DNA of 64,000 bases from Pseudonocardia sp. ICBG1293 (GTDB taxonomy: Bacteria > Actinomycetota > Actinomycetes > Mycobacteriales > Pseudonocardiaceae). A program made the position numbers and the translations under genes. The first letter of the stretch is position 1. Each line of letters begins with the position of its first letter. Of this stretch, positions 56,693-64,000 are shown in pieces. A model generated the notes under the pieces. That model was not told the origin of the DNA. It worked only from the letters and a program-made list of their open reading frames with translations, and made no database searches. The stretch is from positions 1 through 64,000 of the forward strand of contig NZ_JAHLEL010000085.1 of the NCBI RefSeq assembly GCF_020131355.1, read 5' to 3'.

Positions 56693-57585
56693 ATCCCCTC
56701 CCGTTGGCTGGTCATCCGGCGGTAGCCGGTCACCCGGGCGATCACCAGCGAGAGCGTGGTGCCCAGCACCAGCAGCACGACGGCCAGTGCGCTCGCGTAG
56801 CCCATGTCGAAGCTGCGGAACCCCTCCAGGTACATGTGCAGCGGGAGGATCCGGGTGGCGGTGCCGGGCCCGCCGCCGGTCAGGATCAGCACGACCTCGA
56901 ACGTCGTCATGGAGCCGACCACGATCAGCACGCCGGAGGTGATGATCGTGTCCCGCAGCTGCGGGACGGTGATCGAGACGAAGGTCCGCCAGCGTCCGGC
57001 CCCGTCGATCAGTGCGGCCTCGTAGAGCTGGGCCGGGATCGCCCGGGCCGCCGCCTGGTAGAGCAGGGTGTGGAACGGCATGTACTGCCAGGCGATCACG
57101 GCGATCACCGCGGCGAAGGCGTACCGGTTGCTGCCGATGATGTTGCCGTCCTCGATGCCGACCAGCGGACCGAGCACCGACGCCAGCCCGAAGTTCGGGT
57201 CGAACAGGGTACCCCACAGCACCGCGATGGCGGCGCTGGACATCAGCAGCGGCACGAAGAACAGGGCCGCCAGCACCGCCCGCGACCGGCCGCGCCCGGC
57301 GAGCCAGACCCCCAGCGGCAGTGCGACGGCGGTCTGCGCCACCCAGGAGACCCCGGTCAGGATGAACGACAGCTGCAGCGACTCGGTGAACAGCGGGTCC
57401 GAACCGAGCCGGACCCAGTTGTCGAGCCCGGTCCACCGGGGCGCGGACAGGCCGTCGTAGACGGTGAAGCTGAGCACGACGACGGCCAGCATCGGCAGCA
57501 GCGCGAAGAGCGCGAAGAAGGCCAGGGCGGGGGCGGCCCAGACGAACCCGGGCCGCCCCGACCCGGTCACCGACGTGGTGCTCAT
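56689..57585 (-). CDS. Carbohydrate ABC transporter permease (MalF-like)
   Basis: A 298-residue permease with 6 helices; EAA loop AQLYEAALIDGAGRWRTFVSITVPQLRDT. ATG 57585 overlaps the binding-protein stop (ATGA) and its stop overlaps the MalG-like start. Forms the transmembrane channel with the MalG-like partner. No ATPase gene is in this operon; the MsmK-type ATPase at 61306 probably energises it. Confidence 0.92.
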   Translation of the reverse strand: MSTTSVTGSGRPGFVWAAPALAFFALFALLPMLAVVVLSFTVYDGLSAPRWTGLDNWVRLGSDPLFTESLQLSFILTGVSWVAQTAVALPLGVWLAGRGRSRAVLAALFFVPLLMSSAAIAVLWGTLFDPNFGLASVLGPLVGIEDGNIIGSNRYAFAAVIAVIAWQYMPFHTLLYQAAARAIPAQLYEAALIDGAGRWRTFVSITVPQLRDTIITSGVLIVVGSMTTFEVVLILTGGGPGTATRILPLHMYLEGFRSFDMGYASALAVVLLVLGTTLSLVIARVTGYRRMTSQREGM

Positions 57586-58901
57586 CGGCCGGCGCTGTCC
57601 ATCGCCTCGGCGAACTGCTGCGGCGTCAGCTCCTTGGTGAAGACCTTGGAGAGGTTGGTCAGCATGGTCTGCGCCTCGGCGGCGGGCAGCGCCTGGTCCC
57701 ACGACTGCACGAACGTCGCGGCGTTCTTGGTCTGGTCGTAGGTGTAGGTGTTGAAGTCCGCGAACGGCCCGGTCGAGCCGACCTGCTGCTCGATGCCCGT
57801 CAGGGCGGGGACCTGGCCGTTCTCCAGCATGCCCTGCACGTACTGCGGGTCGGTCATCTGCGTGAGCAGGAAGTCCGTCGCCGCCGGGACGTCGGCTGAG
57901 CGCGCGCTGACCGAGTAGTAGTTCGACGGGTTGCCGATCACGGTGCTGGGGTCGCCCGCGCCGCCCTCGACGGCCGGGAACGGTGCCCAGCCGAGCTTGC
58001 CCTGCTCCAGGAAGTCGGGGAAGTTGTCGTTGAGGCTGGTGACCTGCCAGGAGCCCATCAGCTCGATCGCCGCGCGGCCGCTGGTCAGCAGGGCCTGGGA
58101 GGCCTGGTTGTCGTAGTCGACGGCGGTGAAGTTGGTGCCGAACGCGCCGCGGTCCACCAGGTCCTGGACCATCGTCATCGCCTGCACCACGGCCGGGTCG
58201 CGCCAGGCGCCGGGCTTGCCGTCGGCGATGGCCTGGAACTTCTCCGAGCCGCCGACCCGGTCGAGCAGGTACTCCGGGTACATCATCTCGGTCCACGACT
58301 GGGCCCCGGCGAGCGCGATCGGCTGCACTCCGGCGGCCTTGAGCCGGTCGACGGTGTCGAGGAAGCCCTGCCAGGTGGTCGGGAACTCGGTGATGCCCGC
58401 CTGGGCGAACACGTCCTTGTTGTAGAAGAACGACAGCGGCTGCACGCCCTGCATGGGGATGCCGTAGACCTTGCCGTCGATCGTGCCGGTCTCCAGCACC
58501 TGCGGCAGGAAGGCCTGCTTCACCTCCGGCCGGGCGTCGAGCGCCGCGGTGAGGTCGGCGGCCTGTCCGGCGTCGGCGTAGCCCTTCAGGTTCCCCCCGC
58601 CCCAGTTGTAGAAGACGTCCGGTCCGTTCGGCGAGCCGATGGCGGTCTGCAGAGCGGACTTGTAGGGGTCGTTGAGGTAGGTGGTCAGGTCGATCTGCGG
58701 ACCACCGGTCTCGTTGAAGCGGTCCACGGCGCCCTGCTGGACGGAGTTGATCCCCTCGTTCTGCAGGGTCCAGAGGGTGAGTTGACCGGCGCCGCCGCCG
58801 GCTTGTGGACCGGCGGTCCCCCCGCAGGCGGCGACGGCGGCGAGACCGGTGGCGAGTGCGGCCGCGAGGACGGTGCGGCGGACGCGTGACCAGGTCGACA
58901 T
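57582..58901 (-). CDS. Extracellular sugar-binding lipoprotein of the ABC transporter
   Basis: A 439-residue family-1 solute-binding lipoprotein. Signal MSTWSRVRRTVLAAALATGLAAVAACGG with lipobox VAAC, then a typical binding-protein fold: LTLWTLQNEGINSVQQGAVDRFNETGG, PDVFYNWGGGNLKGYADAGQAADLT, GIPMQGVQPLSFFYNKDVFAQAG. GGGAGA provides the SD. First gene of the bxl-like operon, with a LacI operator directly upstream. Confidence 0.93.
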   Translation of the reverse strand: MSTWSRVRRTVLAAALATGLAAVAACGGTAGPQAGGGAGQLTLWTLQNEGINSVQQGAVDRFNETGGPQIDLTTYLNDPYKSALQTAIGSPNGPDVFYNWGGGNLKGYADAGQAADLTAALDARPEVKQAFLPQVLETGTIDGKVYGIPMQGVQPLSFFYNKDVFAQAGITEFPTTWQGFLDTVDRLKAAGVQPIALAGAQSWTEMMYPEYLLDRVGGSEKFQAIADGKPGAWRDPAVVQAMTMVQDLVDRGAFGTNFTAVDYDNQASQALLTSGRAAIELMGSWQVTSLNDNFPDFLEQGKLGWAPFPAVEGGAGDPSTVIGNPSNYYSVSARSADVPAATDFLLTQMTDPQYVQGMLENGQVPALTGIEQQVGSTGPFADFNTYTYDQTKNAATFVQSWDQALPAAEAQTMLTNLSKVFTKELTPQQFAEAMDSAGR

Positions 58902-58923
58902 GGGCTCTCCCTTGAGCAGTCGA

Positions 58924-58937
58924 TCGAAAGTTTCCGA
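58924..58937. promoter_or_regulatory. LacI-family operator 1 (bxl-like box)
   Basis: TCGAAAGTTTCCGA, close to the CGAAA-n-TTTCG boxes bound by BxlR/CebR-type LacI regulators. It lies 23 bp upstream of the binding-protein ATG. Confidence 0.65.
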
Positions 58938-59014
58938 GACTTGCGAACGCGATGAACGCAAGTTAGAGCGCCTGAACGGGGTCGTCAAGACGGCATTTCG
59001 CCGACGACGATCTT

Positions 59015-59027
59015 TGAAAGTTTCGAT
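59015..59027. promoter_or_regulatory. LacI-family operator 2
   Basis: TGAAAGTTTCGAT, an inverted/overlapping variant of operator 1, 12 bp before the lacI-type gene start. Together the two boxes fit repression of both divergent units. Confidence 0.6.
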
Positions 59028-59038
59028 AAGGTGCGGGC

Positions 59039-60052
59039 GTGAAACGCAGTCGTGTGACGATCGCCGAGGTCGCCGAACAGGCGGGTGTCTCGGTCCCGAC
59101 CGTCTCCAAGGTCCTCAACGGGCGGGCCGACGTCGCCCGGTCCACCCGCGAGCTGGTGCAGCAGGTCGTCGCCGAGAGCGGCTACCGCCGTCGCGGTGGG
59201 TCGTCGCGACGCCGGACGGGGCTGGTCGACGTGGTCGTCGACCGGCTCGACTCGTTCTGGGCGATGGAGGTGCTGCGGGGCGCCGAGGCCGAGGCCCGGC
59301 GCACCGACCGGCAGGTCGTGCTCAACACGACCGGCTACGACGACCCCGGCTCGCGGGCCTGGCTCGACCGGATCGCCGGGCGGGGCAGCGACGGGGTCGT
59401 GGTGGTCGTCGGCGACCGCGACCCGGAGACCTCCGACCGGCTGGCCGCCCTGGAGGCGCCGGTGGTCCTGCTGGACCCGGTGGGTGACGCCCCGCCCTCG
59501 TTCCCCACGGTCGGTGCGACCAACTGGGCGGGCGGGCTGGCCGCGACCGAACACCTGGTCGCGCTCGGGCACCGGCGGCTCGGCATCGTCTCCGGGCCGC
59601 CACGGTTGAGCTCGAGCCAGCAGCGGGTGGACGGCTACCGGGCGGCGCTGCGGCGGGCCGGGATCGAGGCCCACGAGGAGCTCGTGCGCCACGGCGACTT
59701 CCTCGTCGGGGGCGGGCGGGCCGGGGCCGCGGCCCTGCTGGACCTGCCCGACCCGCCCACCGCCGTCTTCGCCGGGTCGGACATGCAGGCGGTGGGGGTG
59801 TACCAGGAGGCCGACCGGCGTGGCCTGCGGGTGCCGGAGGACCTGTCGGTGGTGGGGTTCGACGACATCACCGTCTGCGAGTACCTGAGCCCCGCGCTCA
59901 CCACGGTGCGCCAGCCGTTGGCCCGGATGGCGGGGGAGTCGGTGCGGCTGGCCCTGGACGAGCCGCGGGCCGACGTCACCGGGGCCGCGGCCCGCCTGGA
60001 GCTGGCCACCGAGCTGGTCGTCCGCGCGAGCACCGCCGCGCCGGCCGGCTGA
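59039..60052 (+). CDS. LacI-family regulator of the sugar operon
   Basis: A 337-residue repressor. HTH: VTIAEVAEQAGVSVPTVSKVLNGRADVARSTRELVQQVVAESGY with the hinge, then a periplasmic-binding-like effector domain (VVDVVVDRLDSFWAMEVLRGAEAEARR, ATEHLVALGHRRLGIVSGPP, GSDMQAVGVYQEADRRG, SVVGFDDITVCEYLSPALTTVRQP). Divergent from the transporter operon, across two CGAAA-type boxes. The inducer is probably a xylo- or cello-oligosaccharide (inferred). Confidence 0.9.
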   Translation: MKRSRVTIAEVAEQAGVSVPTVSKVLNGRADVARSTRELVQQVVAESGYRRRGGSSRRRTGLVDVVVDRLDSFWAMEVLRGAEAEARRTDRQVVLNTTGYDDPGSRAWLDRIAGRGSDGVVVVVGDRDPETSDRLAALEAPVVLLDPVGDAPPSFPTVGATNWAGGLAATEHLVALGHRRLGIVSGPPRLSSSQQRVDGYRAALRRAGIEAHEELVRHGDFLVGGGRAGAAALLDLPDPPTAVFAGSDMQAVGVYQEADRRGLRVPEDLSVVGFDDITVCEYLSPALTTVRQPLARMAGESVRLALDEPRADVTGAAARLELATELVVRASTAAPAG

Positions 60053-60072
60053 GCCGCGCCCGCGTCGCCGCG

Positions 60073-61188
60073 TCACGGCGTCGTCTCGCCGGTGATCCAG
60101 GCCCACGGGTCGGCGATCACCGGGGCGAGTGCGGCCCGCCCGGCGCCGCGCAGGGCCGCGTCGGCCCCGAGCGTGGCCGGGGCGACCCGGTCCGCCGGGA
60201 TGCCGTGCCGGTGCAGCTCCGCGGTCACCGCGGCGGCGAACGCCGGTCCGGCGGCGGCGAACCGGCCGCCCAGCACCACGCGGTCCGGGTCGATGGGAGC
60301 GGCGAACCCGGCGAGGGCCCGCCCGAGCAGCCGGCCCGATCGGCCCGGGTCGGGCTGCACGTCGGGACGGGTCTCGACGACCAGGCAGCCGCGCCGGCCG
60401 CACGGGCACGCAGCACCGCCCGGCCGGGCGGTGAGATGCCCGAACCGGGTCGCGGCGCGGCCCCCGGCCCGCCCGTCGCGGACCAGGGCCACGCCGATCT
60501 CGCTGTACCCGCCGACGTGCACGGTCGTGCCCCCCGCCGGTCCGGCGTCCGGCTCGGCCTCCGCGGCCAGTGCGGCGGCACAGCGGACCTCCAGCGCGAT
60601 CCCGCCCGCCCCGAGCCGCTCCGCCTCGGCCGCGACCGGTGCGCCGATCGCGACGGCGTCCCAGCCCAGCGCGGGTGAGCTCACCGCGGCGGTCGCGGCG
60701 GGCCAGGGACCGGCGACGACGCCGGGCACCGCCAGCACGATCCCGGCGGCGGGCCGGTCCCCGCCGGCCGCGGCGAGCAGGAGCTCGCGCAGGACCGGCG
60801 CCAGGGCGCGGGCGGCCCGCTGCGGCGGGCTCCCGGCGATCCCGGTCCGGTGCCACCGGCGGGCGCCGGCCCGTCCCGCGAGGTCGACCAGACAGCCGCC
60901 GACGCCGTCCTGTTCGACCTGCAGGGCGATGCCGACCGGGCCGGCCGGGTCCGGGACCAGACGGCGGCCGGGACGGCCCGACGTGGCGCCCGGACCGGCG
61001 CCGATGTCCCGGACGAGGCCGCCGGCGAGCAGCTCCGCGGTGAGTCCGGAGACCGTCGACCGGGTCAGTCCGGTCGCCGCGGCGATACCCGCGCGGCTGA
61101 TCGCGGACCCGTGGACGACCTCGCCCAGCACCAGTCCGAGATGGTGTCGCCGCAGGTCACCGGCGGCGATCCGGCTGCTCGCGTCCAT
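60073..61188 (-). CDS. ROK-family transcriptional regulator (XylR-like)
   Basis: A 371-residue ROK repressor. N-terminal winged HTH: GSAISRAGIAAATGLTRSTVSGLTAELLAGGLV. ROK sugar-binding domain with the zinc motif CPCGRRGCLVVE (CxCGxxGC). ATG 61188 begins MDASSRIAAGDLRRHH, the natural N-terminus. Divergent from the ATPase/GH1/XylA operon over a GTTCGT-n7-ACGAAC site. Next to xylA, so xylose is the likely ligand (inference). It converges with the LacI-type gene. Confidence 0.85.
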   Translation of the reverse strand: MDASSRIAAGDLRRHHLGLVLGEVVHGSAISRAGIAAATGLTRSTVSGLTAELLAGGLVRDIGAGPGATSGRPGRRLVPDPAGPVGIALQVEQDGVGGCLVDLAGRAGARRWHRTGIAGSPPQRAARALAPVLRELLLAAAGGDRPAAGIVLAVPGVVAGPWPAATAAVSSPALGWDAVAIGAPVAAEAERLGAGGIALEVRCAAALAAEAEPDAGPAGGTTVHVGGYSEIGVALVRDGRAGGRAATRFGHLTARPGGAACPCGRRGCLVVETRPDVQPDPGRSGRLLGRALAGFAAPIDPDRVVLGGRFAAAGPAFAAAVTAELHRHGIPADRVAPATLGADAALRGAGRAALAPVIADPWAWITGETTP

Positions 61189-61204
61189 GCGTGCTCCGGT
61201 CTTA

Positions 61205-61223
61205 GTTCGTACGGAAGACGAAC
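61205..61223. promoter_or_regulatory. ROK operator
   Basis: GTTCGT (61205-61210) and ACGAAC (61218-61223), inverted 6-bp arms with a 7-nt spacer, between the ROK gene and the ATPase gene. Consistent with XylR-type ROK control of both directions. Confidence 0.6.
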
Positions 61224-61305
61224 AAACTCTAGGCGTGTGACCGTTCGTGGGCCAGGGTCGGACGGGCCGGCAGCGGAGCCGGTCCCCAGCGAGAGGACGA
61301 CGATC

Positions 61306-62400
61306 ATGGCCGAGGTCGCCTACCGGGCCGCGTCCCGTGTCTATCCGGGGCCGCCCCCGGTGCGCGCGGTCGACCGGCTCGACCTGGACATCGCCGACGG
61401 GGAGTTCCTGGTGCTCGTCGGGCCGTCCGGGTCCGGCAAGTCGACGGCGCTGCGGATGCTCGCCGGGCTCGAGGACGTCGACGAGGGCGGCATCGAGATC
61501 GGGGGCCGCGAGGTGTCCGGCGTCGCGCCCAAGGAACGCGACATCGCGATGGTGTTCCAGAACTACGCGCTCTACCCGCACATGACCGTCGCGGAGAACA
61601 TGGGCTTCGCCCTGCGGCTGCAGAAGGTCGGGAAGGACGAGCTCACCCGGCGGGTCCGTGCGGCCGCCGAGCTGCTCGACCTCACGCCCTACCTGGACCG
61701 CAGGCCGAAGGCGCTCTCCGGCGGTCAGCGCCAGCGCGTCGCGATGGGCCGCGCCATCGTCCGTGAGCCCGCGGTGTTCCTCATGGACGAGCCGCTGTCC
61801 AACCTGGACGCCAAGCTGCGGGTGGAGACCCGTGCGCACATCGCCGCCCTGCAGCAGCGGCTCGGCACCACGACCGTCTACGTCACCCACGACCAGGTCG
61901 AGGCGATGACGATGGGCCACCGCGTCGCGGTGCTGCGCGACGGCCTGCTGGAACAGTGTGCCGCGCCTCGCGAGCTCTACGAGCGCCCCGCCACCGCCTT
62001 CGTCGCCGGGTTCATCGGCTCGCCCGCGATGAACCTGCGCACCGCTGTGCTCACCCCCGACGGCGCCGACCTGGCCGGTGCCGCCGTCGCGCTGCCACGG
62101 GACGTGCTGGCCGACGCGGCGGGGGCCGGGCTGTCCGAGGTCCTGCTCGGGGTCCGCCCGGAGGGCCTGCGCCCGGCCGACGACGCCGAGCCCGCCCTGG
62201 AGCTCACCGTCGAGCTCGCCGAGGAGCTGGGGTCGGACACCTTCGTGCACGGCCGGGTCGGTGCCGACGCGCAGCGGTTCGTCGTGCGGCTCGACGGCGG
62301 TGCGGGACCGGCCGTCGGCTCCCGGCTCCGGGTCGCGGCCCGCGAGGGCCGCACGGTGCACGCGTTCGACCCGGCGAGCGGCCGGCGGCTCGGCGGATGA
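61306..62400 (+). CDS. MsmK/UgpC-type sugar ABC transporter ATPase
   Basis: A 364-residue ATPase. Walker A GPSGSGKST, Q-loop FQNYALYPHMTV, signature LSGGQRQRVAMGRA, Walker B VFLMDEPLSN, switch His YVTHDQVEAMTMGHRV, followed by the C-terminal regulatory OB domain of MalK/MsmK proteins. Such multitask ATPases serve several permease pairs, so this one probably energises the transporter at 55781-58901. ATG 61306. Its stop overlaps the GH1 start by 4 bp. Confidence 0.95.
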   Translation: MAEVAYRAASRVYPGPPPVRAVDRLDLDIADGEFLVLVGPSGSGKSTALRMLAGLEDVDEGGIEIGGREVSGVAPKERDIAMVFQNYALYPHMTVAENMGFALRLQKVGKDELTRRVRAAAELLDLTPYLDRRPKALSGGQRQRVAMGRAIVREPAVFLMDEPLSNLDAKLRVETRAHIAALQQRLGTTTVYVTHDQVEAMTMGHRVAVLRDGLLEQCAAPRELYERPATAFVAGFIGSPAMNLRTAVLTPDGADLAGAAVALPRDVLADAAGAGLSEVLLGVRPEGLRPADDAEPALELTVELAEELGSDTFVHGRVGADAQRFVVRLDGGAGPAVGSRLRVAAREGRTVHAFDPASGRRLGG

Positions 62401-64000
62401 CCACGCACCTGCCCGACGGGATCGTGCTCGGCGCCGCCACCGCCGCCTACCAGATCGAGGGGGCGGTCGCCGAGGGCGGCCGCACCCGCAGCATCTGGGA
62501 CACCTTCTCCCACACCCCCGGTCGGACCGCGGGCGGCGAGACCGGCGACGTCGCGGCCGACCACTACCACCGGGTCCACGAGGACGTGGCGCTCATGCGT
62601 GAGCTGGGCCTGCAGTCCTACCGCTTCTCCGTCAGCTGGAACCGGGTGACCCCGCAGGTCGGACCGGACGGCCTCGGACCCGTGTCGGCCCAGGGGCTCG
62701 CCTTCTACTCGGAGCTGGTCGACGCGCTGCGGGCCGCGGGGATCGCCCCGGTGCTCACGCTCTACCACTGGGACCTGCCCCAGGCCCTGGAGGACGCCGG
62801 TGGCTGGGCGGCACGGGCGACGGCGTACCGGTTCGCCGAGTACGCGGCCGTCGTCGCCGCCGCGCTGGGTGACCGGGTGGAGCTGTTCACGACGCTCAAC
62901 GAGCCGTGGTGCAGCGCCTTCCTCGGCTACGCGGCCGGGGTGCACGCACCCGGTCGTACCGAGCCCGCCGCGGCGCTGGCCGCGGTGCACCACCTCAACC
63001 TCGCCCACGGGCTCGCCGCCACGGCGATCCGGGAGCTGCTCCCCGGCGCCCGGATCGCCGTCAGCCTCAACCTGGCCTGGGTGCTGCCGCAGACCGGGTC
63101 CGACGCCGACCGCGACGCCGCCCGCCGGGTCGACGGTCTGCAGAACCGCCTGTTCACCGGGCCGATGCTCGACGGCGGCTACCCGGCCGACGTCCTCGCC
63201 GACACCGCCGGGGTCACCGACTGGTCGTTCGTCCTGCCCGGCGACGAGCGGCTGGTGCACGCCCCGCCGGACGTGCTGGGGGTCAACTACTACACGCCGA
63301 CCGTCGTGCGGCACTGGACGCGCGAGCGGCCGAAGGAGACCGCCGACGGGCACGGCGACGGTGCCGCCACCCCGTGGGTCGCCTGCGACGACGTCGAGTT
63401 CCCGCGGCCCACCGGTCCGCTCACCGACATGGGCTGGGGGGTCGACGCCCGGGGCCTGGGCGCACTGCTGCGCCGGCTGGCCGCCGAACATCCCGGCCTG
63501 GAGCTGGTGGTCACCGAGAACGGCGCCGCCTACCCCGACGTCCCCGCCGCCGACGGTGCGGTGCACGACCACGACCGCGTCGCCTACCTGCACGACCACC
63601 TCGCCGAGACCGCCAGGGCCGCGGCCGACGGCCTGCCGGTCCGCGGCTACTACGTCTGGTCGCTGCTCGACAACTTCGAGTGGGCCCGCGGCTACGCGAT
63701 GCGCTTCGGCATCGTCGCCGTGGACCCGGTGACCCGGACCCGCACCCCCAAGCTCAGCGCCCGGTTCTACGCCGGCGTCCTGTCCACCGGCTCGCTGCCG
63801 GACCGTCCCGCACCCCCGACCTCGTCCCAGGAGTCCCGCCCCATGTCCGTTCCCGCCCCCACCCCCGCCGACCGGTTCTCCTTCGGGCTGTGGACCGTCG
63901 GCTGGACCGCGGCCGACCCGTTCGGCTCGCCCACCCGCCCGGAGCTCGACGTCGTCGAGGCCGTCGAGGAGCTCGCCGAGCGCGGCGCGTGGGGTCTGAC
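62397..64000 (+). CDS. GH1 beta-glycosidase fused in frame to xylose isomerase (runs off window)
   Basis: From ATG 62397 (overlapping the ATPase stop) the frame encodes a complete GH1 glycosidase of about 460 residues: FVLGAATAAYQIEG-like start (GIVLGAATAAYQIEGAVAEG), TLYHWDLPQALED, TTLNEPWCSAFLGYAAG (acid/base Glu), NYYTPTVV, VVTENGAAYPD (nucleophile Glu) and WSLLDNFEWARGYAMRFGI. No stop follows; after TGSLPDRPAPPTSSQESRP the frame runs into MSVPAPTPADRFSFGLWTVGW, the start of xylose isomerase (XylA) at 63843, which has its own CAGGAG SD. Either a real fusion or a lost stop codon. It is cut by the window edge. Confidence 0.85.
   Translation, partial: MTTHLPDGIVLGAATAAYQIEGAVAEGGRTRSIWDTFSHTPGRTAGGETGDVAADHYHRVHEDVALMRELGLQSYRFSVSWNRVTPQVGPDGLGPVSAQGLAFYSELVDALRAAGIAPVLTLYHWDLPQALEDAGGWAARATAYRFAEYAAVVAAALGDRVELFTTLNEPWCSAFLGYAAGVHAPGRTEPAAALAAVHHLNLAHGLAATAIRELLPGARIAVSLNLAWVLPQTGSDADRDAARRVDGLQNRLFTGPMLDGGYPADVLADTAGVTDWSFVLPGDERLVHAPPDVLGVNYYTPTVVRHWTRERPKETADGHGDGAATPWVACDDVEFPRPTGPLTDMGWGVDARGLGALLRRLAAEHPGLELVVTENGAAYPDVPAADGAVHDHDRVAYLHDHLAETARAAADGLPVRGYYVWSLLDNFEWARGYAMRFGIVAVDPVTRTRTPKLSARFYAGVLSTGSLPDRPAPPTSSQESRPMSVPAPTPADRFSFGLWTVGWTAADPFGSPTRPELDVVEAVEELAERGAWGL

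Overview
This 64 kb window is a chromosomal segment of a very high-GC actinobacterium. GTG starts are common, genes are packed with 4-bp ATGA/GTGA overlaps, and the gene content fits the Pseudonocardiales (Pseudonocardia-like): an F420-pathway guanylyltransferase, an Rv2466c-type mycothiol-linked DsbA-fold protein, a resuscitation-promoting factor, two GPP34 proteins and a PknB-type kinase. The genus is an inference from gene content. I saw no rRNA, tRNA or CRISPR array.

Layout. 1-5.3 kb is housekeeping: the 5' part of ppk, cofC/fbiD, then plsC-gpsA-PLP lyase and an HNH nuclease. 5.4-25.2 kb is a surface-polysaccharide region. It holds a glucose-1-phosphate cytidylyltransferase, two CelD-like GNAT enzymes (one broken at a G14 tract), and an operon on the minus strand running from a jumonji-like oxygenase through a polymerase/ligase-MurJ fusion, polysaccharide deacetylase, GT4, Wzz-like protein and GNAT to a second GT4. 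Divergent from this operon is the initiating WbaP-type glycosylphosphotransferase, followed by a DUF4232 lipoprotein, an RmlC-like epimerase and a SAF-domain oxidoreductase. Inside this region sits a compact operon of a 45-codon Asp/Gly-rich peptide, a JmjC oxygenase and a sucrase/ferredoxin-like protein, which is my best candidate for an undescribed small system.

25.3-40.6 kb carries mobile DNA around the nucleotide-sugar genes rmlA-rmlD, rmlB-rmlC and ugd. There are two inverted identical copies of a 980-bp IS5-family element, an outer IS that contains a nested MITE and a second IS, and at 39.1-40.6 kb a tandem pile-up of MITE, MITE, MITE, IS, MITE, each joined through a single TAA. The same stretch has an NmrA/TetR pair, a DUF2252 protein, a small membrane protein and a DUF5130 protein.

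40.6-53.1 kb has a NarL-type response regulator with its histidine kinase, a second Cys-rich mini-protein, PepN, the Rv2466c-like protein, an Rpf with a long Gly/Asp/Ser linker, a Ser/Thr kinase, an alpha/beta hydrolase and an S9 peptidase. 53.4-64 kb is an oligosaccharide-utilisation locus (probably xylo- or cello-oligosaccharides): a GH3 glycosidase, ABC permeases and binding protein under a LacI regulator, then a ROK regulator divergent from an MsmK-type ATPase and a GH1 glycosidase that runs in frame, with no stop codon, into xylose isomerase at the window edge.

Main oddities: the peptide/JmjC operon; the nested TAA-joined mobile cluster; the ligase-MurJ fusion with a Ser-Gly hexamer-repeat linker and a downstream frameshift; the G14 frameshift; and the GH1-XylA fusion.
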